Assembly: GCA_902596545.1 (NCBI GenBank)
Contig: CACJUH010000002.1
Location: 62,001 to 126,000 of the forward strand
DNA length: 64,000 bases
From: an uncultured Candidatus Actinomarina sp.
GTDB taxonomy: Bacteria; Actinomycetota; Acidimicrobiia; Actinomarinales; Actinomarinaceae
Reading direction: 5' to 3'
Both the position numbers and the translations under genes were made by a program. Position 1 is the first letter of the stretch; each line of letters starts with the position of its first letter. Below are positions 35,404 through 43,466 of this stretch, piece after piece. The notes below the pieces were generated by a model. That model was not told where the DNA came from. It saw only the letters and a program-made list of their open reading frames with translations, and did not search any database.

Positions 35404-35639
35404 TAAACTTTTTCGCCTCTTTGTCTAATTTCCTTAACAACTGACTCTATTCCACGCTTATCAATAATTTTGTTTCCTCTTGTACTAACTTTAAGTTTTA
35501 CCCATCTATTTTCGCTAGCAAGCCAATATTTTTTTGTTTGAATATTTGGTTTAAACCATCGAGGATTTCGTTTATGAGAAAAGGTAACGTTCTTCCCAGA
35601 GCGTGGTTCTCTTCCTGTAACTTGACATCTATTTGCCAT
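35403..35639 (-). CDS. rpmB: Ribosomal protein L28
   Basis: The 78-residue protein starts MANRCQVTGREPRSGKNVTF and contains 'SHKRNPRWFKPNIQTKKYW', typical of L28 of the large ribosomal subunit. The start at 35639 is set by GGAGG eight bases upstream; the frame is open seven codons further without a signal. Only one Cys remains, so this is the zinc-free form. It is divergent from recG. Confidence 0.95.
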   Translation of the reverse strand: MANRCQVTGREPRSGKNVTFSHKRNPRWFKPNIQTKKYWLASENRWVKLKVSTRGNKIIDKRGIESVVKEIRQRGEKV

Positions 35640-35723
35640 AATATTTCCTCCAAAATACAATTCTAACTATAACTAATTTATTAATTTGTAGGTACTTTCA
35701 TTTTAAAACTTTTTAGGTAATGT

Positions 35724-37850
35724 TTGATTGTGGTTGAAAGAAGCTTTAAATATTTAGATGAAATAGAACTTAGTTTTGTTAGGGGAATAGGCGAAAAAAA
35801 GTTTGCAAGTTTAAAAAAAAGTAAATTAAAAACTGTTGCTGATTTAATTCGCTATTTTCCAAGAACACATATTGATAGATCTAAGGTTAAGTTAATATCT
35901 GAAATCGATAAAAATGATGAAAATAATGAAGTAACTATCTTTGGAACTATTGATAAAGTATCCGTTTTTACTACTAAGACAAGATTAAGAATTGCAACAC
36001 TTAGTATTTCTGATGAATCAGGAAGTTTAAAAGCCAAATGGTTTGGTCCTCAATATATAGAGTCTAGATTTAAAGAAGGCGAAGTAGTTGCTGTATCAGG
36101 AAAGCCTGAAGTTAAAAAAACTGGAAGTGTTGATTTTAAAAATCCAGCTATTGAAAAATTTACAGATATTGAAGAATTAAATGAGACGGGTTCTTTTATT
36201 CCTATTTACAAAAAAGTAGAAGGCATGACAAGTGCAAGCATTAGAAAAGGGTTAAAGGAAATTATCGCTATATTAGAGTCGACAAAAGATGATTTTACAC
36301 CTGGATTATTTGATGTCTTACCTTCTGAAATCATAAAAGAACATTCTCTTGAAAATAGATTACAAAGTGTAAAAAAGATTCATTTTCCAAAAAACGAAGT
36401 TGATTATAAAAATGCAAGACGGAGATTAGTTTTAGATGAGTTTATTTATTTAAGGTCAATATTTGAAAATCTAAAGTCAAAATATAAGAATGAAAATAAA
36501 GGATTAGTTTACACATTTTCTAATTCAGACATAGATGAATTTATAGACCAACTCCCATTTCAGTTAACACAATCACAATTAAAAGCTGTAAACGAAATTT
36601 TAGAGGATTTTAGAAAAAATTATCCTATGAAAAGACTGCTGCAAGGCGATGTTGGTTCAGGAAAAACAGTCGTGGCTACTATCGCATCTTATGCTGCAAT
36701 TAAATCAGGCTATCAGGTTGCATTAATGGCTCCAACAGAGGTTTTAGCTGAGCAACACTTTGCCTCAATTAATCAATTTATGAATAAAGATCAATGTGAC
36801 ATATACCTACTTACTTCATCAATTAAAGATAGAGAAAACATTTTAGACAACTTAAATAATGGTAAACCAGCCCTATATATTGGTACTCACGCACTAATTC
36901 AGGAAAGTATTAAATTTTCAAATCTTGGATTTGCTATTATTGATGAACAACAGAGATTTGGTGTAGAGCAAAGAAAAAAGCTAATAAATGAAACTGGAGA
37001 TATTCCTGACCAGTTAGTTATGACTGCTACACCAATTCCAAGAACTACAGCATTGTCAATTTATGGAGATTTAGAAATTTCTTCGATTAATGAATTACCA
37101 CCTGGGAGAAAAGACATCACTTCACATCTAATAGAAGGATCAAAAAAAGATAACGAAACTATTTATGATATTTGTGAGTTTCATCTCCAGAAAAAATCAC
37201 AAATATTTGTAGTCTGCCCATTTATTGAAGAAAGTGAATTGGTGGATATTCAAGCTGCTGAAAATGTTTTCATTGAGTATAAAGAAAAGTTTAAAGATTA
37301 CAATGTTTCGATTCTTCATGGAAAGATGTCTTTTGATGAAAAAGACCAAATAATGCAAGATATGAAGAATGGTAAAGTAGATATCCTAGTTTCTACAGTC
37401 GTTATTGAAGTTGGAATAGATATACCGAATGCAACATTAATGATTATTGAAAGCGCTGAAAGATTTGGATTAAACCAACTACACCAATTAAGAGGTAGGG
37501 TTGGGAGAAGTGACAAACAATCAGAATGTATTTTTCATGTTTCTAAGAAAAAAACATTAAATACAATCAGTGAAGATGGAAAGAGAAGATTAGAAGCGAT
37601 TGTAAATATAAAAGATGGCTTTAAATTATCAGAAATTGATTTAGAGATTAGAGGTGAAGGTAAAGTTACTGGTACAAGCCAATCTGGGCAATCTGATTTA
37701 AAGATAGCCGATTTGAGATTCGATTATGAACTGCTTTTAGAATCAAAAAATATATTTGATAAAATTGAATCTGAAGATATTAAAAAACTACTGTTCGAGG
37801 AAGCGCAAATTCTATTTCCAAATTATTTTAAAGCAAGTGGAACTACATGA
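35724..37850 (+). CDS. recG: ATP-dependent DNA helicase RecG
   Basis: The 708-residue protein has an N-terminal wedge/OB region (about 1-250), then superfamily 2 helicase motifs: Walker A 'QGDVGSGKTVVA', motif Ia 'APTEVLAEQH', Walker B 'IIDEQQRFGVEQR', motif III 'TATPIPRT', 'LHGKMSFDEKD' and motif VI 'QLRGRVGRSDKQS'. RecG remodels stalled forks and Holliday junctions. The start is TTG at 35724 or GTG at 35730; neither has a strong ribosome-binding site. It heads a tightly packed operon. Confidence 0.95.
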   Translation: MIVVERSFKYLDEIELSFVRGIGEKKFASLKKSKLKTVADLIRYFPRTHIDRSKVKLISEIDKNDENNEVTIFGTIDKVSVFTTKTRLRIATLSISDESGSLKAKWFGPQYIESRFKEGEVVAVSGKPEVKKTGSVDFKNPAIEKFTDIEELNETGSFIPIYKKVEGMTSASIRKGLKEIIAILESTKDDFTPGLFDVLPSEIIKEHSLENRLQSVKKIHFPKNEVDYKNARRRLVLDEFIYLRSIFENLKSKYKNENKGLVYTFSNSDIDEFIDQLPFQLTQSQLKAVNEILEDFRKNYPMKRLLQGDVGSGKTVVATIASYAAIKSGYQVALMAPTEVLAEQHFASINQFMNKDQCDIYLLTSSIKDRENILDNLNNGKPALYIGTHALIQESIKFSNLGFAIIDEQQRFGVEQRKKLINETGDIPDQLVMTATPIPRTTALSIYGDLEISSINELPPGRKDITSHLIEGSKKDNETIYDICEFHLQKKSQIFVVCPFIEESELVDIQAAENVFIEYKEKFKDYNVSILHGKMSFDEKDQIMQDMKNGKVDILVSTVVIEVGIDIPNATLMIIESAERFGLNQLHQLRGRVGRSDKQSECIFHVSKKKTLNTISEDGKRRLEAIVNIKDGFKLSEIDLEIRGEGKVTGTSQSGQSDLKIADLRFDYELLLESKNIFDKIESEDIKKLLFEEAQILFPNYFKASGTT

Positions 37851-38383
37851 GAGTTCTTGCTGGAAGATATAAGTCAAAATTAATTCGAACAATTAATGAT
37901 CCATTAACCAGACCTATGATGAGCAAAGTAAGGGAATCAATATTTAATTCTCTACAATTCAACATTGAAAATAAAGATATTTTAGATCTTTATGCCGGTT
38001 CAGGAAGCTTAGGAATTGAATCTTTGAGTAGAGGTGCGAATTTTGTAACTTTTATTGAAAATTCAGATGATTGCATAACTATTTTGAAGCAAAATTTAAA
38101 AGAATTTGAAAATAATTATAAAATCACTAAATCTAGTGTAGATAAGTTTTTAGAAACATCCTTGAGTACATACGATATTGTTTTTTATGACCCTCCTTTC
38201 AAAATAGAAACGGATGTTGTTAAAACCGAGGTCATGAAAATTTATAATATATTAAATACTGATGGATTTGTTGTAATACACCGCCATACAGCATCAAAAG
38301 AACTTGATACTTTAAAAAATTATAAAATTCATAAAGAAAAAAACTATGGTCAAAGTAATATTCTTATATTGAGGAAATTATGA
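37847..38383 (+). CDS. rsmD: 16S rRNA (guanine966-N2)-methyltransferase
   Basis: The 178-residue protein has 'MRVLAGRYKSKLI', 'TRPMMSKVRESIFNSL', the SAM-binding 'DLYAGSGSLGIESLSRGA' and the catalytic 'VFYDPPF' (DPPF). It methylates G966 of 16S rRNA. It overlaps recG and coaD by 4 bases each, the usual recG-rsmD-coaD order. Confidence 0.95.
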   Translation: MRVLAGRYKSKLIRTINDPLTRPMMSKVRESIFNSLQFNIENKDILDLYAGSGSLGIESLSRGANFVTFIENSDDCITILKQNLKEFENNYKITKSSVDKFLETSLSTYDIVFYDPPFKIETDVVKTEVMKIYNILNTDGFVVIHRHTASKELDTLKNYKIHKEKNYGQSNILILRKL

Positions 38384-38844
38384 AAATTTTAATTCCAGGC
38401 TCTTTTGATCCACCAACAAATGGCCATATAGATGTAATAAAAAGATGTTCCAAAATCTTTACTGAAATCCTTGTTGGTGTTGTAGTTAATCCTTCAAAAG
38501 AATCATTATTTTCACGTGAAGAGAGATCATCAATGCTTGAGGAAATATTTAAAGACTACAAAAATATAAAAGTTATGAGTTTTGAAGGTCTTTTAGTTGA
38601 CTTTGCCTCAAAAAATTCTGTAGATGCAATTGTTAAAGGATTAAGAGCAATGACAGATTTTGATTACGAGTTTCAAATGGCTCAGGCAAATTCTACACTT
38701 GCTGGATTTGAGACCATATTCATTCCTTCTTCACCAGAATTTGGTTATTTATCCAGTTCAATGGTTAAAGAAATACATTCTTTTGGTGGGGATGTTTCTT
38801 CTTTAGTTCCACCAGAGGTTTTAAAAAGGCTAAACAATGAATAA
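38380..38844 (+). CDS. coaD: Phosphopantetheine adenylyltransferase
   Basis: The 154-residue enzyme has the nucleotidyltransferase motif 'PGSFDPPTNGHIDVI', 'VKGLRAMTDFDYEFQMA' and 'YLSSSMVKEI'. It makes dephospho-CoA from 4'-phosphopantetheine and ATP, the penultimate step of CoA synthesis. It overlaps rsmD by 4 bases and the SepIVA-like gene by 8. Confidence 0.96.
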   Translation: MKILIPGSFDPPTNGHIDVIKRCSKIFTEILVGVVVNPSKESLFSREERSSMLEEIFKDYKNIKVMSFEGLLVDFASKNSVDAIVKGLRAMTDFDYEFQMAQANSTLAGFETIFIPSSPEFGYLSSSMVKEIHSFGGDVSSLVPPEVLKRLNNE

Positions 38845-39340
38845 TTCTGAAACAAACTTTGAGGATGTTTTTAAAGGTGAAAGTAAAATCGAAATAGTAG
38901 ACAAATTAGAAAATTTAAGAAATCAATTAAATTCAAATACTCTTAAGGGGAGAATTAATAAAAAAGATATATTAAAGAGTATTGATGAAATAATTGACTC
39001 TATGCCAGTTGAGATGCGCACTGCAAGATGGATTGTTAGAGAACAAGAAAGTTTTATCAATCAAGCCAAAATTGAATCGAAAGCTCTTTTAGATGATGCC
39101 AAGGCAGAATCTGAAAAATTGATTGCAAATTCATATGTTATTCAGGAAGCTGTAATTGAAGCAAATGCAATAATAAAACAAGCTGAAGTTGAGATGCAAA
39201 CATATAGAACAAATATAGAAGATACAATTGATCAGAGAATAGATGACATTCAGAATAAAATTGATCAACTTTCTAATTTTTTAGAAAATGAAAAAAATAA
39301 ACTACGTGAGCCCAGAAACATAGAAAACCCAGAAAATTAA
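38837..39340 (+). CDS. DivIVA/SepIVA-like coiled-coil protein
   Basis: The 167-residue protein is nearly all charged helix, with long coiled-coil stretches (about residues 20-60 and 70-155) and no membrane segment. Sequence alone suggests only a DivIVA or ATP-synthase-b-like coiled coil. The position between coaD and the DUF177-rpmF-plsX-rnc genes matches mycobacterial sepIVA (upstream of Rv2926c and rnc), whose product acts at the septum in cell-wall growth and division. I call it a SepIVA homologue by synteny plus fold. Confidence 0.7.
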   Translation: MNNSETNFEDVFKGESKIEIVDKLENLRNQLNSNTLKGRINKKDILKSIDEIIDSMPVEMRTARWIVREQESFINQAKIESKALLDDAKAESEKLIANSYVIQEAVIEANAIIKQAEVEMQTYRTNIEDTIDQRIDDIQNKIDQLSNFLENEKNKLREPRNIENPEN

Positions 39341-39837
39341 TGAAGCTCAATTCAAAGATAAAAACCATTGATATAGTTAATTCTCCTGTTCCTTTAGTTG
39401 TTAATCTTTCAGGGAAATTTGAAATTTCTTATGCAAATCATTTCACAGAAGATCAAGATTTAGTGAATTTAATTTCGGAACTTTATATTGATGATTCAAT
39501 ATTAAATATTGATATCAATTTAGAACTTTCTTATAAATCAGAATGCGCAAGATGTCTCTCTAAAAAGGCAAATAAGATGAAAAATTCAAGATTATTTAAG
39601 CTAAATATCGATGTAGAAAATGATTATGAAATTAATTTTGATAGAGAATATGTAGATATAGAGCCATTTATTTCAGAAATAATAATCGATAATTTAGATA
39701 GACTTTATATATGCAGTAATAAATGTAAAGGTTTATGCGGTATTTGCGGTAACAATATGAATAAAATTAAGTGTAATTGTGAAGAAAAAAACTTAAAAGA
39801 AAGTCCATTTTCTTCCCTAAGTCAGCTAGATTTGTAG
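39340..39837 (+). CDS. DUF177/YceD-family protein
   Basis: The 165-residue protein has the YceD pattern: a beta-rich N-terminal half, 'SECARCLSK' (CxxC) at about 68, and a C-terminal 'CKGLCGICG' motif at about 131. YceD proteins are conserved just upstream of rpmF and are linked to 23S rRNA processing or stability. The extra Cys pairs suggest metal binding. It is followed by rpmF after 18 bases. Confidence 0.88.
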   Translation: MKLNSKIKTIDIVNSPVPLVVNLSGKFEISYANHFTEDQDLVNLISELYIDDSILNIDINLELSYKSECARCLSKKANKMKNSRLFKLNIDVENDYEINFDREYVDIEPFISEIIIDNLDRLYICSNKCKGLCGICGNNMNKIKCNCEEKNLKESPFSSLSQLDL

Positions 39838-39855
39838 TTTGAAAGGAATATAGCA

Positions 39856-40038
39856 ATGGCAGTACCAAAGAAGAAGATGTCTAAATCAAGAACTAGACGC
39901 AGAAAAGCTACGCATAAAATATCTAAACCTCATTTTGTAGTAGATCCTGAAACAGGTGTAGCAAAACAATCTCATAGAGTAAATCCTGCTGATGGTACTT
40001 ATAACGGTCGTCAAGTAAAAGAACCTGAAGTAAGTTAA
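39856..40038 (+). CDS. rpmF: Ribosomal protein L32
   Basis: The 60-residue protein starts MAVPKKKMSKSRTRRRKATH, the standard L32 N-terminus, and lacks the zinc-binding Cys of the C+ form. A GAAAGGA ribosome-binding site precedes it. It lies between DUF177 and plsX as in many bacteria. Confidence 0.96.
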   Translation: MAVPKKKMSKSRTRRRKATHKISKPHFVVDPETGVAKQSHRVNPADGTYNGRQVKEPEVS

Positions 40039-40045
40039 GTTTGCT

Positions 40046-41017
40046 ATGAATACTATTGCTGTTGATGCAATGGGTGGAGACTCTGCTCCAATCGATATCG
40101 TTAAAGGAGCTATTAAAGCGAAAGATCAGGGTGTCGATGTTGTTTTATGTGGTGATAAAAATTTAATTAATCCATATTTAGAAAATCATGAAATACCTGT
40201 TTTTGATTTTCCCCAAGTTATTTCTATGGATGAAGATCCATTAAAAGCTATAAGAAATAAAAAGAATGCATCAATAGTTGGATGCATGCAATTACTTAAA
40301 GACAAAAAAGTACAGGCTGTATTTTCTGCAGGTTCTACAGGCGCAACATTAATAAGTGCAATTTCAATTCTTGGAAAACATAAGGGAGTTATTAGGCCTG
40401 TCATAGCTTCTGTGTTGCCTTCGTTAAGTGGTAATACAATTCTTCTTGATTCAGGAGCTAGTTTAGATGTAAAGCCAAAAGTTCTTTTTCAATATGGAAT
40501 AATGGGAGCAAAATTAGCTGAAGTAATAATGGATATCGACAATCCTAAAGTAGGTCTTCTAAATAACGGAGAAGAGGAAACTAAAGGTCGAGATGTAGAA
40601 AAAGCAGCATATAAATTATTAAAGAATAGTAATTTAAACTTTGTTGGAAATATAGAAGGAAGAGATTTTTCAACAAAAAAAGCTGATGTGTTTGTTACTG
40701 ACGGATTTACTGGAAATGTAGTATTAAAAACATTAGAAGGCACTGCAAAGTTACAGCAAAATCTAATTTCTTCAGCACTGTTAGATAATTTATTTAAACC
40801 TTTGTTAATTCCCGTAAAAAAAGCTTTGCAACCTGTTAAAGATCAGCTTAATCCAGATAAATCTGGTGCTTCATACTTACTAGGTGTAAACGGAGTAGTC
40901 ACAATAGGTCATGGTTCTTCTAATTCTGAAGCAGTCAAAAATGCAATTATATATACAGAAACTGCTGTAAAAAAAGATTTAATCAGTAAGTTTTCCTCCG
41001 CATTAAGTGAATTATGA
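40046..41017 (+). CDS. plsX: Phosphate acyltransferase PlsX
   Basis: The 323-residue enzyme has 'IAVDAMGGDSAPIDIVKGA', 'SAGSTGATLISAI', 'GLLNNGEEETKGRD' and 'DVFVTDGFTGNVVLKTLEG'. It makes acyl-phosphate from acyl-ACP for PlsY-dependent phospholipid synthesis. It overlaps rnc by 4 bases. Length and motifs are normal. Confidence 0.96.
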   Translation: MNTIAVDAMGGDSAPIDIVKGAIKAKDQGVDVVLCGDKNLINPYLENHEIPVFDFPQVISMDEDPLKAIRNKKNASIVGCMQLLKDKKVQAVFSAGSTGATLISAISILGKHKGVIRPVIASVLPSLSGNTILLDSGASLDVKPKVLFQYGIMGAKLAEVIMDIDNPKVGLLNNGEEETKGRDVEKAAYKLLKNSNLNFVGNIEGRDFSTKKADVFVTDGFTGNVVLKTLEGTAKLQQNLISSALLDNLFKPLLIPVKKALQPVKDQLNPDKSGASYLLGVNGVVTIGHGSSNSEAVKNAIIYTETAVKKDLISKFSSALSEL

Positions 41018-41691
41018 AAAGCATAGAAGATTTCGAGAAAACAATAGGGTATAGCTTTAAAGAAAAAAAACTTTTAAAAATTGCTTTAACTCATAAATCT
41101 TATTTAGACGAAAACCCAGATCTAATATCAAATCAGCGCTATGAGTTCTTTGGAGATACTATTTTGGATTTTGATTTAACTGAATACCTTTTTAAACATT
41201 TTCCAGATTTAGATGAAGGAAGTCTTACAAAGATAAGATCAAGTGCTGTTAATCAGACGAATTTAGTGAAATTAGGTAATGAAATAAATATTGGATCTTT
41301 TATGTTTTTAAGTAAAGCAGAGGATTCTACCGGAGGTAGGAACAAATCATCCATAATTGAAGATGCAGTAGAAGCTTTAATTGCAGCATTATATTTTGAC
41401 GGGGGATTAACCGCAGTAAATGGCTTTGTTTCTAAATACATATATCCGAGCATAAAAGAGCTTTCTGAAAATCCTGGACAGAAAGATTATAAAACAAGAC
41501 TTCAAGAGTATTATGCGAAAGTTGGGAAAAAAGTAAATTATATGGATTCATCTACTGGTCCGGATCATGATAAAAAATTTCAAACACAAGTTTTTTTGGA
41601 TAAAGAAATTATCGGAGTTGGAGAAGGCAAGTCAAAGAAAAGTTCACAACAAGAAGCCGCGAAACAAGCATTAGAAAAAATAAATGCCTGA
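41014..41691 (+). CDS. rnc: Ribonuclease III
   Basis: The 225-residue protein has the RNase III signature 'YEFFGDTILDFDLTEYLF' (usually RLEFLGDAVL), the second acidic site 'IIEDAVEALIAALYFDGG', and a C-terminal double-stranded RNA-binding domain ending 'GKSKKSSQQEAAKQALEKI'. It processes rRNA precursors. It overlaps plsX and mutM. Confidence 0.95.
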   Translation: MKSIEDFEKTIGYSFKEKKLLKIALTHKSYLDENPDLISNQRYEFFGDTILDFDLTEYLFKHFPDLDEGSLTKIRSSAVNQTNLVKLGNEINIGSFMFLSKAEDSTGGRNKSSIIEDAVEALIAALYFDGGLTAVNGFVSKYIYPSIKELSENPGQKDYKTRLQEYYAKVGKKVNYMDSSTGPDHDKKFQTQVFLDKEIIGVGEGKSKKSSQQEAAKQALEKINA

Positions 41692-42487
41692 ACTGCCTGA
41701 AGTAGAGTCAATTAAACGTTCGTTATCTTCAAATATTGTTGGTCAGAAACTAGAGAATTATAAAATCTATGATCATAGAACAAATAGATATAATACTAAA
41801 AAACCAACGATTAAAGAATCTTTATCAGGAATATCAAGAAAAGGTAAACTTTTAATTTTTGATTTTGAACATTATTCGATCATTTTTCATTTAGGAATGA
41901 GCGGAAGAATCCAAGTAAACGATAAAAAAAATAAACATACAAGAGCCCGTTTTTATTTTGACAAAGATACAGTAAATTTTGATGATATTAGAAGATTTGG
42001 ATTTATTAATATCATAAAAGCGGAATTTAAAATTGATTATTTGAATAAAATTGGTCCAGATGTGTTGGAGATTAGTACAAAACAATCAAGAATAATTATT
42101 GATAAAAGTAAGAAATCAAAATCATTGATAAAAGATTTTATACTTAACCAAAAATACATGAGTGGAGTAGGTAACATTTATGCAAACGAAATATTGTTTG
42201 CCTCAAGAATTCACCCTGAAACAAAAGTAAATGCTTTAAGTAGCAATAATTGGGAAGATTTATTTAATAACACCAAAAAAATTATGCGGTTAGCAATTAA
42301 AAACAATGGAACAACTTTAAGTGATATGACTTATTTTTTGCCTTATGGTGAATTTGGTTCAAATCAGAATTTTTTAAAAATATATAGCAAAACAAATTGT
42401 TTTAATTGTGGACATATAATTGATAAAATATACATTAACCAAAGAGCTACATATTTTTGTAGGAAATGTCAAAAATTAAAAAATTAA
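41684..42487 (+). CDS. mutM: Formamidopyrimidine-DNA glycosylase
   Basis: The 267-residue enzyme starts MPELPEVESIKRSL, giving the catalytic N-terminal Pro and Glu. It contains 'LGMSGRI', 'YMSGVGNIYANEILFASRIHP' in two parts, and a C-terminal zinc finger with CFNC and CRKC. It removes 8-oxoguanine and nicks the site. It overlaps rnc by 8 bases and the asparaginase gene by 22. Confidence 0.96.
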   Translation: MPELPEVESIKRSLSSNIVGQKLENYKIYDHRTNRYNTKKPTIKESLSGISRKGKLLIFDFEHYSIIFHLGMSGRIQVNDKKNKHTRARFYFDKDTVNFDDIRRFGFINIIKAEFKIDYLNKIGPDVLEISTKQSRIIIDKSKKSKSLIKDFILNQKYMSGVGNIYANEILFASRIHPETKVNALSSNNWEDLFNNTKKIMRLAIKNNGTTLSDMTYFLPYGEFGSNQNFLKIYSKTNCFNCGHIIDKIYINQRATYFCRKCQKLKN

Positions 42488-43401
42488 AAGTTCAACTAAA
42501 TAGAGACGGTTCTCTTGAATCGACTCACTTTGTTAACGTATATAAAAATGACCAAAATGAATATGATTATTTTTTTCCAAGATCAGCTGTTAAACCTTTT
42601 CAACTTATCCCTCTTCTTTATGAAGCCCAAAATCAAAATATATTATTAACAAGTGAAGAAATAGCTATATTTTCATCTTCTCATTCTGGTCAAGAAATTC
42701 ATACAGAATTAATTAAAACAATTGCAAAAAAATATGATTTAGATCTTGAAAGATTAGTTTGTGGAAAACAAAGACCTTTTCATGAACCTACCGCTGATAA
42801 ATTACTACAAAATAATAAAGAATATACAAAATTACACCATAACTGCTCAGGAAAGCACCTTGCCATGCTTTTATTTTCAAAAATTCTTAACGAGGATAAC
42901 AAAATTTATCATACCTTTAAAAGTAAAACACAATCGATAGTTAAAGAGTTCTTTCAATTTATTTTCACTGATAATGATATTGGTTTTGGCACAGACGGAT
43001 GTGGTCTTCCAGCGATACATTTACGAACTGATAGTTTTTTAAAAGCGGTTAATAAGATAAAAACTACAGAATACTCTAATAATTGGTCTGATATGTTTAA
43101 TTCTTACCATACAAACCCATTACTTATTGGCGGTGAAAATCGAACAGATACAAATATCATTCTCAATTCAAGCAAAACAGTTTTAGCTAAATCTGGTGCA
43201 GAAGGTGTTCTATTTGTTACGAATAACGATGAATCATATTTGTTTAAATGTATTGATGGAAGTAAAAGGGGAGTAGATTTAGCTGCAACTAAATACTTAA
43301 ACAAAATAGGAATGGTTAATGAAAAACCCTTTCAATATTTAAGCAATCTTTATAGTTTAAATACTCAAAACACTAAGGCAGTCACGATAACTGTTTCTTA
43401 A
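42466..43401 (+). CDS. Class 3 (Rhizobium etli type) L-asparaginase
   Basis: The 311-residue protein belongs to the Asparaginase_II family (PF06089-type), not the common bacterial AnsA/B: 'PRSAVKPFQLIPL', 'SSSHSGQEIH', 'HHNCSGKHLAML' and 'GTDGCGLPAIHL'. The Ser-Lys pair in 'RSAVKPF' and the Cys/Lys in 'NCSGKH' are the active-site elements of that family. It hydrolyses asparagine to aspartate and ammonia in the cytoplasm. It lies between mutM and smc; smc follows after 65 bases. Confidence 0.85.
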   Translation: MSKIKKLKVQLNRDGSLESTHFVNVYKNDQNEYDYFFPRSAVKPFQLIPLLYEAQNQNILLTSEEIAIFSSSHSGQEIHTELIKTIAKKYDLDLERLVCGKQRPFHEPTADKLLQNNKEYTKLHHNCSGKHLAMLLFSKILNEDNKIYHTFKSKTQSIVKEFFQFIFTDNDIGFGTDGCGLPAIHLRTDSFLKAVNKIKTTEYSNNWSDMFNSYHTNPLLIGGENRTDTNIILNSSKTVLAKSGAEGVLFVTNNDESYLFKCIDGSKRGVDLAATKYLNKIGMVNEKPFQYLSNLYSLNTQNTKAVTITVS

Positions 43402-43466
43402 ATTTTTTCAATTTAAAGCAAATTATTCTATTTTTTACTATTATTAAGTTAACAACAGGGTAAATA